Origin: Bacillus thuringiensis
Lineage (GTDB): Bacteria > Bacillota > Bacilli > Bacillales > Bacillaceae_G
Length of the DNA stretch: 64,000 bases
NCBI RefSeq assembly: GCF_001182785.1
Contig: NZ_CP012099.1
Span: 152,501-216,500 of the forward strand
Direction: 5' to 3'
Part shown: positions 22,350 to 31,333 of the stretch, one piece after another
Numbering within the stretch: the first letter of the stretch is position 1
Layout of the letters: each line of letters begins with the position of its first letter
The notes under the pieces: model-generated
The model's database searches: none
Seen by the model: the letters and a program-made list of their open reading frames with translations, nothing else
Told to the model about the DNA's origin: nothing
Program-made: the position numbers and the translations under genes

Positions 22350-23786
22350 TTGAAAAAAAGAAAGATAGCAGTGGTCATTGTCGCATATACGGTTTTGCTT
22401 GCAACGTCTGTACATACGTATAAAAAACAAATTGATCATCCTATTATGAGTGATGTAGGTAAATTGCTTCCGACAAAAATAAAACGTGTTGAAAGTGCTA
22501 CGGAAGAGCACTCGTTAATAAAATTAGTGCGAGATGCAAAAGTTTCAGGAGAGAAAATTTCCATTGCAGGCATGCAACATAGCCAAGGAGGACAGACATA
22601 TTATCCGAATGGCACGATGCTCGATATGAAAGGATATAATAAAATATTAGAATTCGATCCAGAGAAGAAGCGGATTACAGTTCAAAGTGGTGTCACGTGG
22701 AATGATATTCAGAAGAAAATAAATCCATATGGCCTTGCGGTACAGGTCATGCAGTCTCAAAATATTTTTACTGTTGGTGGTTCATTAAGTGTAAATGTAC
22801 ACGGGCGTGATATTCGTCATGAGGCACTAATTGATACAGTAGAGTCATTCAGATTGTTAATGGCAGATGGCACGGTATGTAATGTAAGTAGAGAAGAAAA
22901 TGTAGAGTTATTTCCATATGTCATTGGTGGTTACGGTTTATTTGGAGTTATTTTAGATGTGACGCTGAAGTTAACAGATGATGAATTATATGAAATGCAC
23001 ACGAGAATGATAGATTATAAAGAATACGCATCTTATTTCAAAGAGAAAGTGAAAAGAGATGAGAATGTTCGTATGCACTTAGCGCGTATTTCTGTTGCTC
23101 CAAATTCATTTTTAAAAGAGATGTATGTGACGGATTATACTTTGGCACAAAATCAAAATATGAGAGAAGAGTACAGTGAATTAAAGGAAGAAAATATTAT
23201 AGCTGCACCTAAATTTTTACTTGGGTTATCACGTTATAGTGATTGGGGAAAGAATACATTTTGGGATATACAAAGAGGTTATTTTGAACGTACAGATGGA
23301 AAGTATGAGACGCGTAATAATGTTATGAGATCAGATAGTGCTTTTATGGAATATGAAAATCCAAATAGGACCGAAGTGTTACAAGAATACTTTGTGCCTA
23401 TAGATGCTTTCACGGAGTATATAGATGATTTACGTAACGCATTAAATGAAGAAGAGTTTAATTTACTCAACATTACGATTCGTTACGTGGAAAAGAATGA
23501 AAATGCAGTTTTGTCCTATGCGAAAGATGATATGTTTGCGCTGGTTCTTTTGATTAACCAGGGACGCTCAGAGAGTGAGATAAAGAAAACAGAGGATGTC
23601 ATTCGGAAGATGATTGATGTTACTTTAAAGCATAACGGTAGTTACTATTTGCCGTATTATTCTTATCCAACGAAAGAGCAGTTAAAGAGGGCATATCCTC
23701 GTATTGAAGAATTTCTCAAGAAAAAGAAGGAAGTAGATTCAGAAGAGAGATTTGTGAATTTATTTTATAGGGAGTATACGAAATGA
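22350..23786 (+). CDS. FAD-binding oxidoreductase (FAD_binding_4 family), membrane-anchored
   Basis: 478 aa from a TTG start behind aaggaga. An N-terminal hydrophobic segment (about 5-22) suggests a membrane anchor or uncleaved signal. The PCMH/VAO-type FAD domain follows (about 50-215): ISIAGMQHSQGGQ, RITVQSGVTWNDIQ, FTVGGSLSVNVHGRD and YVIGGYGLFGVILDVTLKL. The C-terminal part carries residues typical of sugar- or alditol-oxidase-like proteins, but substrate is unknown. Its last 4 nt (ATGA) overlap the half-MFS gene, so the two form an operon. Confidence 0.82.
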   Translation: MKKRKIAVVIVAYTVLLATSVHTYKKQIDHPIMSDVGKLLPTKIKRVESATEEHSLIKLVRDAKVSGEKISIAGMQHSQGGQTYYPNGTMLDMKGYNKILEFDPEKKRITVQSGVTWNDIQKKINPYGLAVQVMQSQNIFTVGGSLSVNVHGRDIRHEALIDTVESFRLLMADGTVCNVSREENVELFPYVIGGYGLFGVILDVTLKLTDDELYEMHTRMIDYKEYASYFKEKVKRDENVRMHLARISVAPNSFLKEMYVTDYTLAQNQNMREEYSELKEENIIAAPKFLLGLSRYSDWGKNTFWDIQRGYFERTDGKYETRNNVMRSDSAFMEYENPNRTEVLQEYFVPIDAFTEYIDDLRNALNEEEFNLLNITIRYVEKNENAVLSYAKDDMFALVLLINQGRSESEIKKTEDVIRKMIDVTLKHNGSYYLPYYSYPTKEQLKRAYPRIEEFLKKKKEVDSEERFVNLFYREYTK

Positions 23787-24316
23787 CATATAGAAGATTT
23801 GTGGCTTCGCAAAGTATCATCATGATGGCAGGAAGTATGGTATTTCCTTTTTATATATTATTGCTTCGAAACGTTGGAAATAGCTTCTCGCAATTTGGCT
23901 GGGCGTATGGCTTATTTGCTTTAACATCAGCACTTGTATATCCACTAGTGGGAAAGATATCTGATCAAGTAGGGGATAAAAAATTATTAATAATATACGC
24001 TTGGTCCATGGCAATCTTAATGCTTTGCTTTCCGATTGCCACGGAAGTATGGCATGTGTATATTCTTCAAATTGTAATGGGAGTTTTAGGTGCTGTGCAG
24101 CGTAATACTGAGAAGACTTCATTAGCACGAAAGGTTGCGCAGGAAAAGGCTGGTTATGAGATTGGAAAATACCATGTGTGGACATCCATTGGCGGAGCAG
24201 TAGCGGTTATTGCCACGGGATATTTAGTAGATTTCTTTACGATTGGTACAATTTTTTATATTGCATCTATTCTATATGTAGTGAGCGGGATTGTATTAAG
24301 TAGTAAAAAAATATAA
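23783..24316 (+). CDS. Half-length MFS transporter-like protein
   Basis: 177 aa with six hydrophobic helices, only half of a normal 12-helix MFS transporter. The first half contains the MFS motif A loop GKISDQVGDKK (about 57-67), so it corresponds to the N-terminal bundle. The ORF stops cleanly and no second-half coding sequence follows before the next gene. It may be a stable half-transporter that dimerises or an old truncation. Start overlaps the upstream oxidase stop (ATGA), implying translational coupling. Confidence 0.75.
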   Translation: MTYRRFVASQSIIMMAGSMVFPFYILLLRNVGNSFSQFGWAYGLFALTSALVYPLVGKISDQVGDKKLLIIYAWSMAILMLCFPIATEVWHVYILQIVMGVLGAVQRNTEKTSLARKVAQEKAGYEIGKYHVWTSIGGAVAVIATGYLVDFFTIGTIFYIASILYVVSGIVLSSKKI

Positions 24317-24391
24317 CTATTCCTATTTTCACCTTAATACCCTTTATTTGTTATACTAAAAGGGAATACAAAAGAAAAGGGGACAGTGCCT

Positions 24392-26113
24392 TTGATGAAA
24401 TTTGTAGTTTTAGCTATTCTTACTTTGTTTTTGATTCCATGGACAAGAAGCAGTAGTAAGCTTCGAGCAGTGGATAAGAAGGGAGATAAGAAGGTTGTAA
24501 AGGGTAAGAAATCATCTATTTTAGTTATTCCTGTTTTATTTTGGATAGGTATTGCAATCTATGAATACTTTTGGCTAATTGATGATCGAGTAGATTCGAT
24601 TCTTACTCATTATTCTGTTGCAGTAGCAATTTTAATTGGGCTTGTTTTATTTTCACAAGATCAAATAGGGAAATTAGAAGGTACGCTAAAAGGACTTCTA
24701 ATGTTTATTTTACTCGCAAGTTACGGCTACTTTGGTTATTTGCACGATATAGTAATCTCGCAAAAGAAATATGATTCTGTTGTTAAGGTAGAGAAAGATA
24801 TTTCAGAGCCATTTACTGAAAATGACCAGCCGTTTACAGTGCCGCCAAAGACAGCGGAGAATAAGATGAAAAAAGTATTTGGTGATATTCCGAAAGTAGC
24901 TTATTTTGAGCTAGGAGAATTAACGCCACAAATGGTAAACGGCGAAGCTTTATATGTAGCGCCAATTGAAGTTTCAGGATTTTTTAAAGCGCGTAAAGCT
25001 GAGACAATTCCAGGGTATGTAACGATGTCAGGTACGAATCCTGATGCGGAAGCGAAACTGCACCTCGGTTATAAAATGAAATATGTGCCAAGCATGTTTT
25101 TTGGTAATAAGTTAGAGCGTGTGGTAAGGCAAGCAGAACCAAATTTAATCTTTAAAGGAAAACCTAAATTTGAGGTTGATGATAAAGGAAAACCATATTA
25201 TACAATGACGTATGGTGAATTTATTTCAGGAAGATCTGGATTTGAGGTAGAAGGTGTTGTCGTAGTAGATGCACAAACAGGTGAAGTGAAAAGATATAAT
25301 AAAGGAAAGGCACCTAAATTTGTTGATGGTGTATTAAATCATGAGACTGCATCTACGTTAAATACGTACTTTGGTAAATATATTCACGGATTTTGGAATA
25401 CGAAATTCTCACAAACAGATATGAAAATTCCGACTGAGTGGGGAACGAAAGAAGGCGTGACCCCGATCTTTGGTAAAGATGGAACACTGTATTATTTTAC
25501 AGACTTTACTTCTCCAAAAGAAGGAGTAGATTCAGCCCTAGGCTATTCATTAGTAGATGCACGCACAGGCAAGCTATATTACTATAATGGAAAAGAAGTA
25601 AAGGGGATTATGGATGGTTCAGCAGCTACAGAAGTAGTAGATAATTCCTTTAAGAGAGAGAAATGGCATGGGACAATGCCTGTCATTTATAACGTATACG
25701 GAAAACCAGCTTGGATTATTCCGGTTGTTGATGACGGAGGCCTAGTACGTGCACATACAGTTGTATATGCTGCTAATGCAAAAATATTTGCGACAGGTTC
25801 TTCGCAGAAAGAAGCGCTTGAGAATTATAAAAACGTAATGAGTGGTAATGGTGATACCTTTAGACCAACCTCAACAGGAAAAGAAGCGCAAAAAGAAGGT
25901 ATTGTACAACGTGTATATAAAGAGAAATCAGGTGAAAATACAATCGTGTACGTACTTTTAGAGAATGAACAAAAGGTATTTATGATACCGGTGAAGAAAT
26001 TCCCGTATGCTATGTTTACAGAAGTAGGAGACCCAATTCAAATTACATATTTAGATACAGGAGAGATGATGGCCTCGGTATCTAAATTTACGAATAGCAA
26101 TGTGAAAAAGTAA
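24392..26113 (+). CDS. Large membrane protein with extracytoplasmic PepSY-like region, function unknown
   Basis: 573 aa from TTG 24392, chosen for spacing from aagggga; GTG 24386 and ATG 24395 are alternatives. Hydrophobic segments lie at about 3-18, 42-60, 70-88 and 100-118, followed by a long domain (about 125-570) with no further membrane segment. Repeated motifs VVDAQTGEVKRY (about 290) and SLVDARTGKLYYYNG (about 390) resemble PepSY-like modules. I do not recognise a named family with confidence. Monocistronic with its own terminator. Confidence 0.75.
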   Translation: MMKFVVLAILTLFLIPWTRSSSKLRAVDKKGDKKVVKGKKSSILVIPVLFWIGIAIYEYFWLIDDRVDSILTHYSVAVAILIGLVLFSQDQIGKLEGTLKGLLMFILLASYGYFGYLHDIVISQKKYDSVVKVEKDISEPFTENDQPFTVPPKTAENKMKKVFGDIPKVAYFELGELTPQMVNGEALYVAPIEVSGFFKARKAETIPGYVTMSGTNPDAEAKLHLGYKMKYVPSMFFGNKLERVVRQAEPNLIFKGKPKFEVDDKGKPYYTMTYGEFISGRSGFEVEGVVVVDAQTGEVKRYNKGKAPKFVDGVLNHETASTLNTYFGKYIHGFWNTKFSQTDMKIPTEWGTKEGVTPIFGKDGTLYYFTDFTSPKEGVDSALGYSLVDARTGKLYYYNGKEVKGIMDGSAATEVVDNSFKREKWHGTMPVIYNVYGKPAWIIPVVDDGGLVRAHTVVYAANAKIFATGSSQKEALENYKNVMSGNGDTFRPTSTGKEAQKEGIVQRVYKEKSGENTIVYVLLENEQKVFMIPVKKFPYAMFTEVGDPIQITYLDTGEMMASVSKFTNSNVKK

Positions 26114-26141
26114 AGCGATAGAATTTCTATCGCTTTTTTTT
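26112..26141 (+). terminator. Terminator
   Basis: Inverted repeat aaagcgatagaa / ttctatcgcttt followed by a T run, directly after the stop. Confidence 0.9.
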
Positions 26142-26170
26142 ACATTATGAAAGAGGAAAATGCGCTGTAC

Positions 26171-26199
26171 TTGACGTATGTTTATGATGTAACTATAAT
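26171..26199 (+). promoter_or_regulatory. Sigma-A promoter of Bcr/CflA gene
   Basis: TTGACG, exactly 17-bp spacer, TATAAT, 42 bp before the GTG start of the exporter. Confidence 0.75.
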
Positions 26200-26240
26200 T
26201 GTTACGATTCAGTGTATATAGGAAAGGGTGAATTGAAAAA

Positions 26241-27491
26241 GTGAATGAAGTTAATCACGAAATATATAAACCTGTAAAGGCAAACAGGTTATGGATGATT
26301 CTTGTATTAGGAACACTTACGGCGATTGGGCCATTATCTATTGATATGTATTTGCCTTCATTACCGAAGTTAACGGATGACTTGCAAACAGGTGCATCCC
26401 TAGCGCAGCTTACATTAACAGCTTGTTTGCTTGGGTTGTCAGTAGGACAATTATTTGTTGGCTCAATTAGCGATATTTACGGAAGACGCAAACCACTTAT
26501 TATTGCTCTTATTATTTATATTGCTTCTTCTTTACTTTGTGCTGTTGCGCCATCTATTTGGACATTAGTATTATTGCGCTTCCTACAAGGAGCTTCAGGA
26601 TCAGCCGGGATTGTTATATCACGTGCAATGGTACGTGATATGTACTCAGGTTCTGAAATGACGAAGTTTTTCTCACTGCTTATGTTAGTAAACGGAGCAG
26701 CACCTATTTTGGCACCAATCATTGGAGGGCAATTATTACAGTTTACAACGTGGCGCGGTGTTTTCATCGTTCTTGGAGCAATTAGCGTATTCATGTTAAT
26801 CTCAGCTACTTTTGTATTGCGTGAAACATTACCTCCTGAAGAAAGAGAAACGGGTGGTTTGTCAGGGACTTTGGCGACGTACGGAAAATTGTTAAAGGAC
26901 CGTCTGTTTATGGGATATGCATTGTCACAAGGATTAGTAACAGCGGCAATGTTTGCATACATTTCGGGCTCACCATTTGTGTTGCAGAACATATACGGAG
27001 CATCGCCACAGCAATTTAGTTTATTCTTTGCGATTAACGGCATCGGTATTATTATTGCTAGTCAGATAACGGGTCGTTTAGCGGGGAAAGTGAATGAGAA
27101 GACATTATTTGTTGCTGGTATTATTATCGCAGCTGTTGGTGGCCTATCTTTACTACTGACAATCGTACTAGGAATAGGTTTAATCGGTGTTTTATGTTCG
27201 TTATTCCTTGTTGTATCAAGTGTCGGGGTGGTATCAACAACTGGGTTCTCATTAGCGATGAGAAATCAAAAACAAGCTGCAGGAACAGCATCAGCTTTAT
27301 TAGGCTTATTACAGTTCATTTCAGGAGCGCTTGTTGCACCTCTAGTAGGTATTGGTGGGAGTAATACAGCGTTACCGATGGGTGTTGTTATTGCGCTTTG
27401 TGAAGTAGGAGCAGTATTATGTTATCTATTTATGGCCAGAAGAAGTGAGAAGCAGTTTGAACTGCAACAAAGACAAAATTTAGAGGCTTAA
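26241..27491 (+). CDS. Bcr/CflA family multidrug efflux MFS transporter
   Basis: 416 aa, 12 predicted helices, full MFS length. Signature segments of the Bcr/CflA drug:H+ antiporter group: GPLSIDMYLPSLP near the first helix, motif A GSISDIYGRRKPL (about 75-87) and RFLQGASGSAGIVISRAMVRDMY (about 113-135). Proton-driven export of drugs such as bicyclomycin or chloramphenicol is a family property; actual substrates are unknown. GTG start, ribosome site ggaaaggg. Single gene with canonical promoter and terminator. Confidence 0.9.
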   Translation: MNEVNHEIYKPVKANRLWMILVLGTLTAIGPLSIDMYLPSLPKLTDDLQTGASLAQLTLTACLLGLSVGQLFVGSISDIYGRRKPLIIALIIYIASSLLCAVAPSIWTLVLLRFLQGASGSAGIVISRAMVRDMYSGSEMTKFFSLLMLVNGAAPILAPIIGGQLLQFTTWRGVFIVLGAISVFMLISATFVLRETLPPEERETGGLSGTLATYGKLLKDRLFMGYALSQGLVTAAMFAYISGSPFVLQNIYGASPQQFSLFFAINGIGIIIASQITGRLAGKVNEKTLFVAGIIIAAVGGLSLLLTIVLGIGLIGVLCSLFLVVSSVGVVSTTGFSLAMRNQKQAAGTASALLGLLQFISGALVAPLVGIGGSNTALPMGVVIALCEVGAVLCYLFMARRSEKQFELQQRQNLEA

Positions 27492-27492
27492 C

Positions 27493-27539
27493 AAAAAAGA
27501 ACTGATTCAAAGGGAATGTTTGAATCAGTTCTTTTTTTC
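27493..27539. terminator. Bidirectional terminator
   Basis: Stem aaaagaactgattcaaa / tttgaatcagttctttt with A run 5' and T run 3', shared by the exporter gene and the convergent 148-aa gene, whose 3' end it overlaps. Confidence 0.9.
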
Positions 27540-27971
27540 ATTTTTTTGAAATACCTCATACATATTATTCATGATCGTATCATATAAAACAGCAAGTTTA
27601 TCCCACACCCAGCGATTACTATCGACTTCTTTTTCCCCGCAGTCGATAATATCGGTATGGTCCGTAATTTTATACGCTTTTTTAACGATAATAGGAGCAA
27701 TCTTCGGTATACGTGGGATTTCTTTTAAGATATCTGCGAAGTTTCCAATGTAGACATGACCGATGATTTCGATTGTTAATGATTTATCCGATATATTTAG
27801 CACGGTATGAAATTGATTTGTATGTTGTTGTTTTAAATATTGAGCTAACTTAAATGGAGCATGCTTCTTCTTTAATACGCGGCGAAGGCTCTCTGTATTT
27901 TCGATATGAAGTGATTTTTCGCGAATAAGGACACGAATATCTTCTCCCATAAAAGGCATTGTGTTGTACAT
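27525..27971 (-). CDS. Hypothetical protein, 148 aa
   Basis: Soluble protein of unknown function. The start at 27971 follows aaggag with 8-nt spacing; a second Met at residue 5 is also possible. Basic N-terminal half (RRVLKKKHAPFKLAQYLKQQH) and a strand-rich middle. No recognisable motif, membrane segment or signal. Coding character (ribosome site, codon use, terminator) supports a real gene. Confidence 0.65.
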   Translation of the reverse strand: MYNTMPFMGEDIRVLIREKSLHIENTESLRRVLKKKHAPFKLAQYLKQQHTNQFHTVLNISDKSLTIEIIGHVYIGNFADILKEIPRIPKIAPIIVKKAYKITDHTDIIDCGEKEVDSNRWVWDKLAVLYDTIMNNMYEVFQKNEKKN

Positions 27972-28245
27972 AGATGATTCTCCTTAAAAACTTACATATG
28001 TTTGCGTTATGCATATGTAAGTCTAGCATGGTTTGTTCTTTATGTGTGCTTACAGTTTTGTAAGGTGATGTAGTAAAGCATTGCAAAAGTTATTTGTATA
28101 AAGTGACGATACTGTGACAAACATGTTGGTATATATATTACGATGTCGTCTTAAGTGTAAAAAGTAGGGCGTTCTCGGTATAATAACAAGTGGAGATAAA
28201 AGAAACTATAATGAGTAATAGCTGTAGATAAAAGGAGAAGAAGAG

Positions 28246-28749
28246 ATGAAGAAGGTTTTGGGTATTGCTGTAATGGGAAGTATGCTCCTTCTAGCAGGGT
28301 GTAATGGAAATAAAGATACGAAAGAAACGAAAGAAAAGGTAGAGCAATCTGCTGAACAAACAGAAGAGATGAAAGAATACCTTGCAGTACATGAAAAATA
28401 CGATATAAAAATGAATAAAGAAATTAATAAAGCACTGCAGTTATTTGAAGTGGCAAAAGAAAAGGGCGGTAAGGAAATAACGAATGCTACATATAAAGAA
28501 GATGTGCAAAAGGTAACAACGAGCATGTTAGAAGATATTGATCATATACGTAAAGAAATTCGTGTGCCGAAGTCGAAAGAGCAAGAACATGAAGTATATG
28601 TTGGTTTCTTGAATGAATCGGAACAAGCGATGAAAAAATTACAGAAGTTAGCTAAAGAAGAAGATTCATCGTTGATTCGTGATATAGAAATTAATTTTGC
28701 AACAGCATCGACATACTATAAACGTTTTCAAGCAGAAACGAAAAAATAA
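28246..28749 (+). CDS. Small lipoprotein, unknown function
   Basis: 167 aa. Signal peptide with lipobox LLLAGCNGN (Cys19). The mature part is highly charged and predicted mostly helical (Lys/Glu rich), for example KEKVEQSAEQTEEMKEYLAV. No known domain recognised. Strong ribosome site aaaggagaag. A possible -10 TATAAT lies at about 28180. Probably exported and membrane-tethered; role unknown. Confidence 0.7.
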   Translation: MKKVLGIAVMGSMLLLAGCNGNKDTKETKEKVEQSAEQTEEMKEYLAVHEKYDIKMNKEINKALQLFEVAKEKGGKEITNATYKEDVQKVTTSMLEDIDHIRKEIRVPKSKEQEHEVYVGFLNESEQAMKKLQKLAKEEDSSLIRDIEINFATASTYYKRFQAETKK

Positions 28750-28775
28750 CCTTGCCTGTGCAAGGTTATTTTTTC
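28744..28775. terminator. Bidirectional terminator
   Basis: Stem aaataaccttgc / gcaaggttattt followed by T residues. It serves the lipoprotein on the plus strand and overlaps the 3' end of the minus-strand frameshifted gene. Confidence 0.85.
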
Positions 28776-28982
28776 TTCTTACCATCTCCGTCTGCATCCT
28801 CGGATACTAATATATTCTGTTCTTCGTGAAATTCGGAAATAGTTTGCCCGGTAATATTATCGAAAGGGGTATAAGAAAGAAGTGATACGTTTCTTTTTAA
28901 TAAAGAGTTTATAGAAGCCGATGATGACAAGTATAACGATAGTTAAGGATAATCCTATAGTAGCAAGAAGTAAGGGATCCAT
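28766..28982 (-). pseudogene. Frameshifted small membrane protein gene (DUF3951-like)
   Basis: On the minus strand an ATG at 28982 follows aaaggag and encodes one hydrophobic helix then KKK (residues 1-31, MDPLLLATIGLSLTIVIL and onward). The frame stops at codon 42, but shifting by one base after SF continues as PFDNITGQTISEFHEEQ through to a stop at 28766 beside the terminator. Removing one base near 28873 (tttcttatac in place of tttctatac on the minus strand) would restore a 71-aa protein. This fits my memory of the B. cereus DUF3951 family. It could be a genuine mutation or a sequencing error. Confidence 0.65.
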
Positions 28983-29082
28983 CTTATAACTCCTTTAACA
29001 TCATTTCTTGTTATGATAAGCCGAAAACTGTAATTTCGATAAAAGAATTAAAAACTGATTTTTCTAAATTTATCCAATTTGA

Positions 29083-29111
29083 TTGACTTTTCAATTTTTC
29101 AGAATTATAAT
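29083..29111 (+). promoter_or_regulatory. Promoter of SAM-riboswitch peptide transporter operon
   Basis: TTGACT, 17-bp spacer, TATAAT, about 42 bp upstream of the riboswitch P1 stem. Confidence 0.75.
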
Positions 29112-29152
29112 TCGAAATATACAATTTGAACCAAATAATAATATAGCAATTT

Positions 29153-29315
29153 ACTTATCCAGAGAGGTAGAGGGACTGGCCCTATGACACCTCAGCAGCG
29201 GGTTCTGTAATAGGAACACCGTGCTAATTCCAGCAAGCAAGTCTTGAAAGATAAGTGATGGGCCTTTGTTTGTTAAGCCTTGATCTTATTTTTTAAGATC
29301 AAGGCTTTTTGTATT
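29153..29315 (+). ncRNA. SAM-I (S-box) riboswitch upstream of peptide ABC transporter
   Basis: Aptamer with P1 acttatc / gataagt (29153-29159 and 29249-29255), core aggtagagggactggccc, gcagcggg and cgtgctaattcc. It is followed by a terminator hairpin agccttgatctta / taagatcaaggct with T run (about 29277-29315). The next gene starts 79 nt later, so SAM should repress the whole five-gene transporter. Confidence 0.94.
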
Positions 29316-29393
29316 CTAAAAAGAGAAAAGGGAGTAATGGAAAAAGTACATTCATAAAACAAAGTAAATTCATGTGTTTAGGGGGTTATTGAA

Positions 29394-30311
29394 GTGTATG
29401 TAATTAAAAAATTATCGGTTATGGTGTTCACACTATGGGTTATTACGACAGTGACATTTCTAATTATGCATATTATTCCGGGAGATCCATTTTCATCAGA
29501 TGCAAAAATCTTTCCTGAAGAAGTGATCCAAAACATGAGAGCGAAGTATCACCTTGATGAACCGTTATGGAATCAATATGTTGCTTATTTAGACGGTGTA
29601 GTTCATTTTGATTTTGGTGAATCTGTTCAATCAACCGGGCAAGGTGTATCAGAAATTATAACAACTGGCTTTGGTCCATCAGCAATTATTGGTCTACAAG
29701 CACTTGTTATTTCATTGTTGGTAGGAATTGCGGCAGGGACATTTGCTGCTCTATATCATGGGAGAGTAATTGACTATAGTGTGAGTTTGCTCGCAATTCT
29801 AGGTATTTCTATTCCAAGTTTTATTTTAGCACCACTATTTATACAAGTATTTGCTATCCAATTTGAGTTTTTACCAGTAGCCTCTTGGGGAACATTCGAA
29901 CATACGGTATTGCCATCCTTTGCATTAGCGTTAGGGCCAATTGCAGTTATTACAAGGTTTGTTCGTTCTAATATGATCGAAGTACTGCAGAGTGATTATA
30001 TTAAGCTAGCAAGAGCAAAAGGTATACCAATTAAGAAGATTATTATAAGACATGCTCTTCGAAATGCGATTGTTCCAGTACTTACATTTGTGGGACCGTT
30101 AATGGCTGGACTTTTAACAGGGACTTTCGTTATTGAAAAAATCTTTTCAATTCCTGGCCTAGGAAAATATTTCGTAGATAGTATTTTTAACCGAGACTAT
30201 CCGGTGATTATGGGAACAACGATTTTCTATAGTGCATTATTAATTGCTTGTATTTTCATTACAGATATTATTCACCGCATTGTTGATCCGCGTATTCGTT
30301 CTATTACATAA
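29394..30311 (+). CDS. Peptide/nickel-type ABC transporter permease (DppB/OppB family)
   Basis: 305 aa, GTG start behind agggggt. Six hydrophobic helices; N-terminal family signature with HIIPGDPF (about 25-32) and the EAA loop VLQSDYIKLARAKGIPIKKIIIRHALRNAI (about 199-228). One of two permeases of an ABC importer. The SAM riboswitch upstream suggests import of methionine or of methionine-rich or sulfur-containing peptides; the substrate is inferred, not shown. Confidence 0.92.
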   Translation: MYVIKKLSVMVFTLWVITTVTFLIMHIIPGDPFSSDAKIFPEEVIQNMRAKYHLDEPLWNQYVAYLDGVVHFDFGESVQSTGQGVSEIITTGFGPSAIIGLQALVISLLVGIAAGTFAALYHGRVIDYSVSLLAILGISIPSFILAPLFIQVFAIQFEFLPVASWGTFEHTVLPSFALALGPIAVITRFVRSNMIEVLQSDYIKLARAKGIPIKKIIIRHALRNAIVPVLTFVGPLMAGLLTGTFVIEKIFSIPGLGKYFVDSIFNRDYPVIMGTTIFYSALLIACIFITDIIHRIVDPRIRSIT

Positions 30312-30328
30312 GGAGGGGGGATATTTAA

Positions 30329-31333
30329 ATGGGAGCTTATGAAATTAATGAACAGTTATTAACGAAAGAAGAGAAAAAAGAATTAACGATAAATAAAAAT
30401 CAGCAAACGATTAGCAGAAAGAAAGAAGTGTTTCGTAAGTTTATATCGAATCCAATCGCAGTGTTAGGAACAGTGACGTTATTGCTAATTATTGTTTTCT
30501 CGCTTATTGGCGAAAGTTTAACTTCATTTACTGCGAGTGAACAAGTAAAAGAGGCAACAAATTTACCGCCGAGTAGTGAACATTGGTTTGGAACAGATGA
30601 TCTAGGGAGAGATATTTGGGCACGTACTTGGGCTGGTGGGAAGATTTCACTAACAGTTGGATTAGTAGCAGCTGCCCTCGATATAGGGCTTGGTGTACTG
30701 ATTGGTGGATTTAGTGGATATGTGAGAGGGCGTAATCGCCTTGGAACGTTAATTGATGAGTGGATTATAAGAGGAATTGAAGTATTATACGGCATCCCAT
30801 ATTTATTAATTGTTATTTTACTATTAATTGTTATGAAACCAGGTCTTTTCACCATTATTATCGCCCTTGCATTAACGGGATGGATTGGAATGGCTCGTCT
30901 CATTCGAGCACAAGTATTGTCTTTAAAACAACGAGAGTTTGTTATTGCAGCAGAGCGATTAGGTACATCACATATGAAAATTATATATGGGCATTTAATT
31001 CCGAATTTAACAGGGATTATTATCGTAAATTTATCATTTACAATTCCAGCAGCTATTTTTTCAGAATCATTTTTAAGCTTTATAGGACTTGGAGTACAAT
31101 CACCAGCGGCAAGTTGGGGGACGATGACGAATGATGCACTTGGGACATTATTGAGCGGAGAATGGTGGCAGCTATTTTTCCCGGCAATCATGATTGCACT
31201 CATTATGTTCGCATTTAATGCAATTGGTGATGGTTTGCAAGATGCGATTGATCCAAAAATCGTCAAACGGAATCGAAAGGAGAAAAAACATGGCACAAAT
31301 CTTATCTTTAGAAAACGTAACGTTAGCCGTTGA
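30329..31333 (+). CDS. Peptide ABC transporter permease (DppC/OppC family)
   Basis: 334 aa, strong ribosome site aaggagggggg. N-terminal cytoplasmic extension (about 1-45, charged), then the OppC_N segment and FGTDDLGRDIWARTWAGGKISL (about 90-111), six helices and EAA loop EFVIAAERLGTSHMKIIYGHL. Pairs with the preceding permease. Overlaps the next gene by 44 nt. Confidence 0.92.
   Translation: MGAYEINEQLLTKEEKKELTINKNQQTISRKKEVFRKFISNPIAVLGTVTLLLIIVFSLIGESLTSFTASEQVKEATNLPPSSEHWFGTDDLGRDIWARTWAGGKISLTVGLVAAALDIGLGVLIGGFSGYVRGRNRLGTLIDEWIIRGIEVLYGIPYLLIVILLLIVMKPGLFTIIIALALTGWIGMARLIRAQVLSLKQREFVIAAERLGTSHMKIIYGHLIPNLTGIIIVNLSFTIPAAIFSESFLSFIGLGVQSPAASWGTMTNDALGTLLSGEWWQLFFPAIMIALIMFAFNAIGDGLQDAIDPKIVKRNRKEKKHGTNLIFRKRNVSR

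Noticed and set aside
30400..31296. Long 298-codon minus-strand ORF antisense to the OppC-type permease
   Set aside because: The plus strand encodes a clear permease in an operon; the antisense frame has no family features.
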